A stretch of DNA of 64,000 nucleotides, taken from the NCBI GenBank assembly GCA_023402845.1, contig JAEYFP010000039.1, positions 82,112-146,111 on the forward strand, written 5' to 3'. This document shows, in pieces, positions 60,591 through 64,000 of this stretch (position 1 is the first letter of the stretch; every line of letters starts with the position of its first letter). The DNA is from Bacillota bacterium (GTDB lineage: Bacteria; Bacillota; Clostridia; Lachnospirales; Lachnospiraceae). The position numbers and the translations under genes are program-made. The notes under the pieces were generated by a model. That model had not been told where the DNA came from, searched no databases, and saw nothing but the letters and a program-made list of their open reading frames with translations.

Positions 60591-61036
60591 AAGCATCCTC
60601 CTTTCTGTGAAGCTGCTTTAATTCCCGCAAGATATTTTCTGCTTACATAAAGTTTTTCGGAATTTTTGAGAACGGCTTCCATTCTGCTGTTGGCCAGCGG
60701 CCTGATTGCTTCCAATACATTTGTATTCAGGATGCAGGACTTGCTGATTTGTACAAAGTCATGTTCTTCCAGCTGATCTAATAGCTGATAAAGCCGCAAA
60801 TCTGTCCGATAAATCTCTTTTTCACAGTAAATGAAGGTCTTTTTATCAATGCTTTCTATATAATAGATGTCAGAGATGCTGATAAACTTTTCCATGCCTT
60901 TGCCTACACATTTTATTTTCTTGCCGGCAGATTTAAGCAGCGAAAGAATGCGTTCAATCTCTTCATTCATTGCGGCATATTTAATTACCACTTCAACCTC
61001 TTCCTGATTTGAATGATGTTCCAGTTTGAAGATCAA
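60587..61036 (-). CDS. LytTR-domain transcriptional regulator
   Basis: A 149-residue protein with a C-terminal LytTR DNA-binding domain (~residues 45-145: FISISDIYYIESIDKKTFIY, FVQISKSCILN, LYVSRKYLAGIK) and a short N-terminal segment but no receiver domain, so it is not a classical response regulator. It is first in a four-gene operon with DUF3021, an ABC ATPase and an FtsX permease. The ATG at 61036 has GAGGTGAAGG upstream, and a consensus promoter lies just before it. Confidence 0.9.
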   Translation of the reverse strand: MIFKLEHHSNQEEVEVVIKYAAMNEEIERILSLLKSAGKKIKCVGKGMEKFISISDIYYIESIDKKTFIYCEKEIYRTDLRLYQLLDQLEEHDFVQISKSCILNTNVLEAIRPLANSRMEAVLKNSEKLYVSRKYLAGIKAASQKGGCL

Positions 61037-61092
61037 GCCTTCACCTCTATTTCTTCGTTTGTCATAAATATATGAGTTTACGCTCTGCTAAA

Positions 61093-61121
61093 AGTATAAA
61101 TTTTTTCGGGGAAATTTGCAA
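61093..61121 (-). promoter_or_regulatory. Sigma-A promoter of LytTR operon
   Basis: On the minus strand TTGCAA (61116-61121), 17-base spacer, TATACT (61093-61098), about 57 bases before the LytTR start. Confidence 0.72.
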
Positions 61122-61193
61122 CAGATCTGATACTGACTTGCGTAAGTAAAGCACTAACCTGCATCAGGTCCCTAATATTTCACACAAAACCAA

Positions 61194-61222
61194 TTGACTA
61201 ATTCTAAAAATTTTGTTATAGT
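61194..61222 (+). promoter_or_regulatory. Sigma-A promoter of GPP34 operon
   Basis: TTGACT (61194-61199), 17-base spacer, TATAGT (61217-61222). Confidence 0.78.
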
Positions 61223-61228
61223 AAATAA

Positions 61229-61256
61229 TAAGTGGTAAGTAGTAAGTAATAAGTAG
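61229..61256 (+). repeat. Four tandem 7-bp repeats in 5' leader
   Basis: TAAGTGG-TAAGTAG-TAAGTAA-TAAGTAG, consensus TAAGTRR, begins 6 bases after the -10 box of the GPP34 promoter and ends 21 bases before its ribosome site (GGAGGT, 61278-61283). Confidence 0.85.
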
Positions 61257-61290
61257 TAAAAGAAATTAAATAATATTGGAGGTAACAGAC

Positions 61291-61950
61291 ATGATGGATT
61301 TATCGATTACACAGCAATATTTGATTTGTGCCGTTAATGAAAAGGGGATACTTTCGGACTTTCGGATGGAAAGGAAAATCTGTTTTATTGCCGCCGGTTT
61401 GCTGGATTTAAAGCTTGAGAATTGCATTTTAGTTGATAAAAAGGACATTACGGTACTTGCCCCGCTTCCGTCAGGCAGGGACTATTTGAAGCCGCTCTAC
61501 GATTTTATTAATCAAAGCAAGTCTGTTAATATAGAAAAGGTGGTAGGAGCCTATCTGTATTCCATGACAGAAAAGCAGTTTGATGAACTGTTTTATTCTG
61601 TGGGCAGTACATTGGAGGGTGCCGGTTTAACAGAGGCCGGAAGAGCGGGACTGTTTGGAAATAGAAAGAGTTATATTCCCGCAACGGCAGCGATTAATCG
61701 GATCATTGACATGGTGCGGGCGGAGCTGCTGGAGGGCGGAGAGGTTACGGAGGATATTGCGGCACTGATTATTCTTTTGGAAAAGAGTAAAAGCCTAAAA
61801 AATTATTTTTCCGGTTTTGAGCAGAAGGAAATGAAAAACAAGCTGCAGGAAATTGTCAATTTGCCGGAAGGAAAAGTAGTCAGCGATATGATAGAGTATG
61901 TAGACACAATGATTTCCGTTATGACTACGATGTTTGTTTTATTTAGCTGA
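61291..61950 (+). CDS. GPP34 family protein (Golgi phosphoprotein 3-like)
   Basis: A 219-residue cytosolic protein of the GPP34 fold, all-helical, best known from yeast Vps74/human GOLPH3, where it binds phosphatidylinositol 4-phosphate and glycosyltransferases. Visible similarities are LLDLKLENCILV and SKSLKNYFSGFEQKEMKNK. Bacterial members have no settled role. ATG 61291 has GGAGGT 7 bases upstream. It is followed by a small MerR-like gene and a racemase gene at spacings of 17 and 2 bases, so the three are probably one operon under the promoter at 61194-61222. Confidence 0.82.
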   Translation: MMDLSITQQYLICAVNEKGILSDFRMERKICFIAAGLLDLKLENCILVDKKDITVLAPLPSGRDYLKPLYDFINQSKSVNIEKVVGAYLYSMTEKQFDELFYSVGSTLEGAGLTEAGRAGLFGNRKSYIPATAAINRIIDMVRAELLEGGEVTEDIAALIILLEKSKSLKNYFSGFEQKEMKNKLQEIVNLPEGKVVSDMIEYVDTMISVMTTMFVLFS

Positions 61951-61967
61951 AGCGGGAGGAAACTATC

Positions 61968-62234
61968 ATGTCCAGACAAAGAAGCCTGGAAGTAATCGAA
62001 CAGGCAGAGTATGTGACGATCGGCGAGCTTGTAAGGCTGACCGATATCAGGTACAGTACCCTGAAATTTTATACGGAGGAAGGACTTCTGCCCTTTGAAC
62101 AGGCGGAAGAAAATCTCACAAGAAGATACAGACGAGTTGAAAGTATGGAGTGGATCAAACTGATTAGAAATCTTAGGGAAAGCGGAAAATCTGTTCCTGA
62201 AATTAAGAGGGAACTCATGCAGGGAGGGAAGTAA
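61968..62234 (+). CDS. Small MerR-family DNA-binding protein
   Basis: An 88-residue protein that is essentially the MerR winged helix (IGELVRLTDIRYSTLKFYTE, ~residues 18-37) with a short helix and no ligand-binding tail. Complete MerR regulators are longer, so this is a minimal or stand-alone member. CGGGAGGA precedes the ATG. It lies within the GPP34-racemase operon and may regulate it; effector unknown. Confidence 0.85.
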   Translation: MSRQRSLEVIEQAEYVTIGELVRLTDIRYSTLKFYTEEGLLPFEQAEENLTRRYRRVESMEWIKLIRNLRESGKSVPEIKRELMQGGK

Positions 62235-62236
62235 TT

Positions 62237-62938
62237 TTGAAAACGATAGGACTTATTGGAGGAATGAGCTGGGAAAGCACGGTTACGTATTATCAAATTG
62301 TAAATGAGACAGTAAAACAGGAGCTTGGCGGACTGCACTCGGCAAAAGTTCTGCTTTACAGTGTGGATTTTTCGGAAATTGAGAGTTGTCAGGCAGATGG
62401 TGACTGGAATAAAAGCGCGGATATTTTATCGGAAGCAGCCGAAAATCTCGAAAGGGCAGGAGCGGACTTTATTGTGATCTGTACGAATACGATGCATAAG
62501 GTAGCGCCTCAGATCCAGAGCAGAATCGGCATTCCGATCATTCATATCGCGGAAGCGACAGCGGATGAATTGAACCGTCAGCATATTACGAAGGTCGCTT
62601 TGCTCGGAACAAAATATACGATGACACAGGATTTCTATAAAGAAAAGCTGATACGCGCAGGAATTACCGTCTTGATCCCGAATGAACAGGAGATCGAGAC
62701 GGTAAATGATGTCATCTATCAGGAATTATGCCTGGGTATTATTTCCGAAGTCTCGAAAGAAAAATACCGGATGATGATTGGTCATCTTGCAGAGCAGGGA
62801 GCCCAGGGGGTCATTTTAGGCTGTACGGAAATCGGGCTGCTGATCCGGCAAAAGGATGTAGAACTGCCCGTTTTTGACACGACAAGGATTCATGCCTTAA
62901 AAGCCGCAAGATTAGCGCTCGGATCTAACATTCTTTAA
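62237..62938 (+). CDS. Aspartate/glutamate racemase family protein
   Basis: A 233-residue PLP-independent racemase. The two catalytic cysteines are visible in VICTNTMHKV (~residues 81-90) and ILGCTEIGLL (~193-202); IGLIGGMSWEST is the N-terminal signature. It interconverts L- and D-aspartate (or related acidic amino acids). The start is TTG at 62237 with GGGAGGGA upstream and only 2 bases after the MerR-like gene. It ends with a 14-base overlap against the convergent hydrolase gene. D-aspartate could feed peptidoglycan cross-bridges. Confidence 0.92.
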   Translation: MKTIGLIGGMSWESTVTYYQIVNETVKQELGGLHSAKVLLYSVDFSEIESCQADGDWNKSADILSEAAENLERAGADFIVICTNTMHKVAPQIQSRIGIPIIHIAEATADELNRQHITKVALLGTKYTMTQDFYKEKLIRAGITVLIPNEQEIETVNDVIYQELCLGIISEVSKEKYRMMIGHLAEQGAQGVILGCTEIGLLIRQKDVELPVFDTTRIHALKAARLALGSNIL

Positions 62939-63743
62939 GGAATTTGAGCAACTCTTCGTTGAATTTTTTGCGCTGGTCATAGAATAGAAAATGTCCGCAT
63001 GATTCAAAAGGGATGAGCTTTGAATTCTTGATACCGACATTCTGTGCAACCGCCAAAGGATATAGACATACTTGATCGTTAAGACCATGAAGAATCAAGG
63101 TCGAAGTATTGATTTTTTCTAAATCATGAAACAATTCCTCTTCATCCAGCCATGTATTTGCGATCGCCGCGGTTGACCAACCGGCTGCCTGCAGGCCCAA
63201 TTGGAAAATCCAGTCAGAAAGAGCGGCGCTGACGGGATTATAAAAGATCGTGTCACCAAACTCTCTCAGTGCTTTAGGCCGGTCTTTATGCACGCCGCTG
63301 ATGGTATTCAATACATCTTCTTTTTTCAGTCCGTATTGGAAGTAAGGACGCTGGATCAGACTTGGAGCGGCAGCGGCACACAGGACAAGCTTTGATACAC
63401 CGTATCCCCGATGTCGTGCCATATAGCGAATACAAATTGCTCCGCCGGTGGAATGGCCTAAAAGCGTAAAACGCTGCAGATGCATTGCGTTGACTACTTG
63501 GCGGATATCATCCGACAACCGATTATAATCATATCCGGTCCAGGGCCTGTCGGAATTGCCGAACCCTCTGTAATCGATACCGATGCACCGGTATCCCATC
63601 TTGGGAAGATAGTTAAATTGATATTCAAATAAATTGTGGTTTCCCGGCCATCCATGCACAAAGAAAACAGCTTCCTGACCGGATGGATTGATATCTTCTA
63701 CATAAATCTTGACATCTTTTTCTACGTAAATATAAAATCCCAT
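62925..63743 (-). CDS. Alpha/beta hydrolase
   Basis: A 272-residue alpha/beta-hydrolase. Oxyanion-hole motif HGWPGN (~residues 30-35), nucleophile Ser in GHSTGG (~97-102), catalytic Asp in HGLNDQV (~217-223) and His in SCGHFLF (~247-253). ATG 63743 has GAGGG 6 bases upstream; the in-frame ATG at 63788 has no ribosome site. No signal peptide. Substrate is unknown; relatives include epoxide hydrolases, haloperoxidase-like esterases and aminopeptidases. Its 3' end overlaps the racemase gene tail to tail. Confidence 0.9.
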   Translation of the reverse strand: MGFYIYVEKDVKIYVEDINPSGQEAVFFVHGWPGNHNLFEYQFNYLPKMGYRCIGIDYRGFGNSDRPWTGYDYNRLSDDIRQVVNAMHLQRFTLLGHSTGGAICIRYMARHRGYGVSKLVLCAAAAPSLIQRPYFQYGLKKEDVLNTISGVHKDRPKALREFGDTIFYNPVSAALSDWIFQLGLQAAGWSTAAIANTWLDEEELFHDLEKINTSTLILHGLNDQVCLYPLAVAQNVGIKNSKLIPFESCGHFLFYDQRKKFNEELLKFLKEC

Positions 63744-63886
63744 ATCGTGCCCTCGTATGAATTGCTCTTTATTATCATCTATATTCATGCAAAGAGGCAG
63801 TTAGAGCATATGAGAATAAATTTTTATTGAGGATCGACTGATTCGCTAGTGTAAAATTTTATTCGGATAATGAAAAATAAATAAAA

Positions 63887-63954
63887 AGAGAACACCACTT
63901 TGTGATAAAGTATTTAGCGACTAAACTAATACAAACAAAGGATAGGTGTTCTCT
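63887..63954. repeat. Inverted repeat flanking probable transposase leader
   Basis: AGAGAACACC (63887-63896) is complemented by GGTGTTCTCT (63945-63954), the second copy touching the ATG of the next gene. The 10-base arms enclose 48 bases. It may be a hairpin controlling transposase translation, or part of the left end of an insertion sequence. Confidence 0.6.
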
Positions 63955-64000
63955 ATGATTAACAGTATAAGATATTTTGAAGAAGAATGCATTAACAGAT
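63955..64000 (+). CDS. Start of a probable transposase gene (3' truncated)
   Basis: Only 15 codons are visible (MINSIRYFEEECINR) before the window ends. The N-terminus resembles ISLre2-like transposases as I remember them, and an inverted repeat directly precedes it. AAAGGATAGG stands 8 bases upstream of the ATG. Too little is present for a firm call. Confidence 0.35.
   Translation, partial: MINSIRYFEEECINR

Overview
The window looks like the chromosome of a low-to-mid GC anaerobic Firmicute, most likely Lachnospiraceae or a close relative. The pointers are strong AGGAGG ribosome sites with ATG/GTG/TTG starts, TTGaca-17-TAtaaT promoters, YesM/YesN-type two-component regulation, a CUT1 sugar importer without its own ATPase, two chemoreceptors and many LytTR/MerR/CsoR-controlled modules. 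No rRNA, tRNA, CRISPR array or phage region was recognised. An insertion sequence probably begins at the right edge.

Layout. 1-3976: heterodimeric ABC exporter (one degenerate, one canonical ATPase) with a MarR regulator. 4094-6193: chemoreceptor and terminator. 6434-20742: a substrate-utilisation locus (lipoprotein binding protein, two permeases, sensor kinase, AraC-type response regulator, GH78 rhamnosidase-like enzyme, split transketolase, ApnO/6PGDH-like oxidoreductase, hydroxypyruvate/glycerate dehydrogenase, glycerate kinase) closed by a strong terminator. 20803-25299: a second chemoreceptor divergent from a MalT-like LuxR regulator. 25414-31809: repeat-bearing lipoprotein, peroxiredoxin, D,D-carboxypeptidase, radical SAM protein, a glycosyltransferase fused to a DNA glycosylase, and CorA. 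31902-43164: muropeptide/dipeptide salvage (M19 dipeptidase, dipeptide epimerase, OppDFBCA, NlpC/P60 endopeptidase, DppA) with two cytosolic class A beta-lactamase-like proteins. 43159-45613: EamA transporter divergent from a MocR regulator. 46312-53882: two copper-type loci, each with a CsoR-like operator, CsoR-like repressor and P-type ATPase; between them lie a small alarmone synthetase and a class C serine hydrolase. 54033-63743: HEXXH membrane protein, thiamine pyrophosphokinase, a MerR-controlled ABC-2 system, a LytTR-DUF3021-ABC module, a GPP34 protein with a small MerR protein and an Asp/Glu racemase, and an alpha/beta hydrolase.

The most interesting region is 6434-20706. Read chemically, its enzymes fit one another: an ApnO-like oxidoisomerase would make 3-oxo-isoapionate; a split transketolase of the type known to cleave apulose 4-phosphate could remove the two-carbon hydroxyacetyl unit and leave hydroxypyruvate; the last two enzymes would turn hydroxypyruvate into D-glycerate and then 2-phosphoglycerate. 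This would be a transketolase branch of D-apionate (apiose) catabolism beside a rhamnosidase. It is inference, not proof. Other items worth attention are the glycosyltransferase/DNA-glycosylase fusion, an overlooked 57-residue membrane protein coupled to the second metal ATPase, a repeat-packed copA leader, and the cytosolic beta-lactamase-like enzymes in the muropeptide operon.
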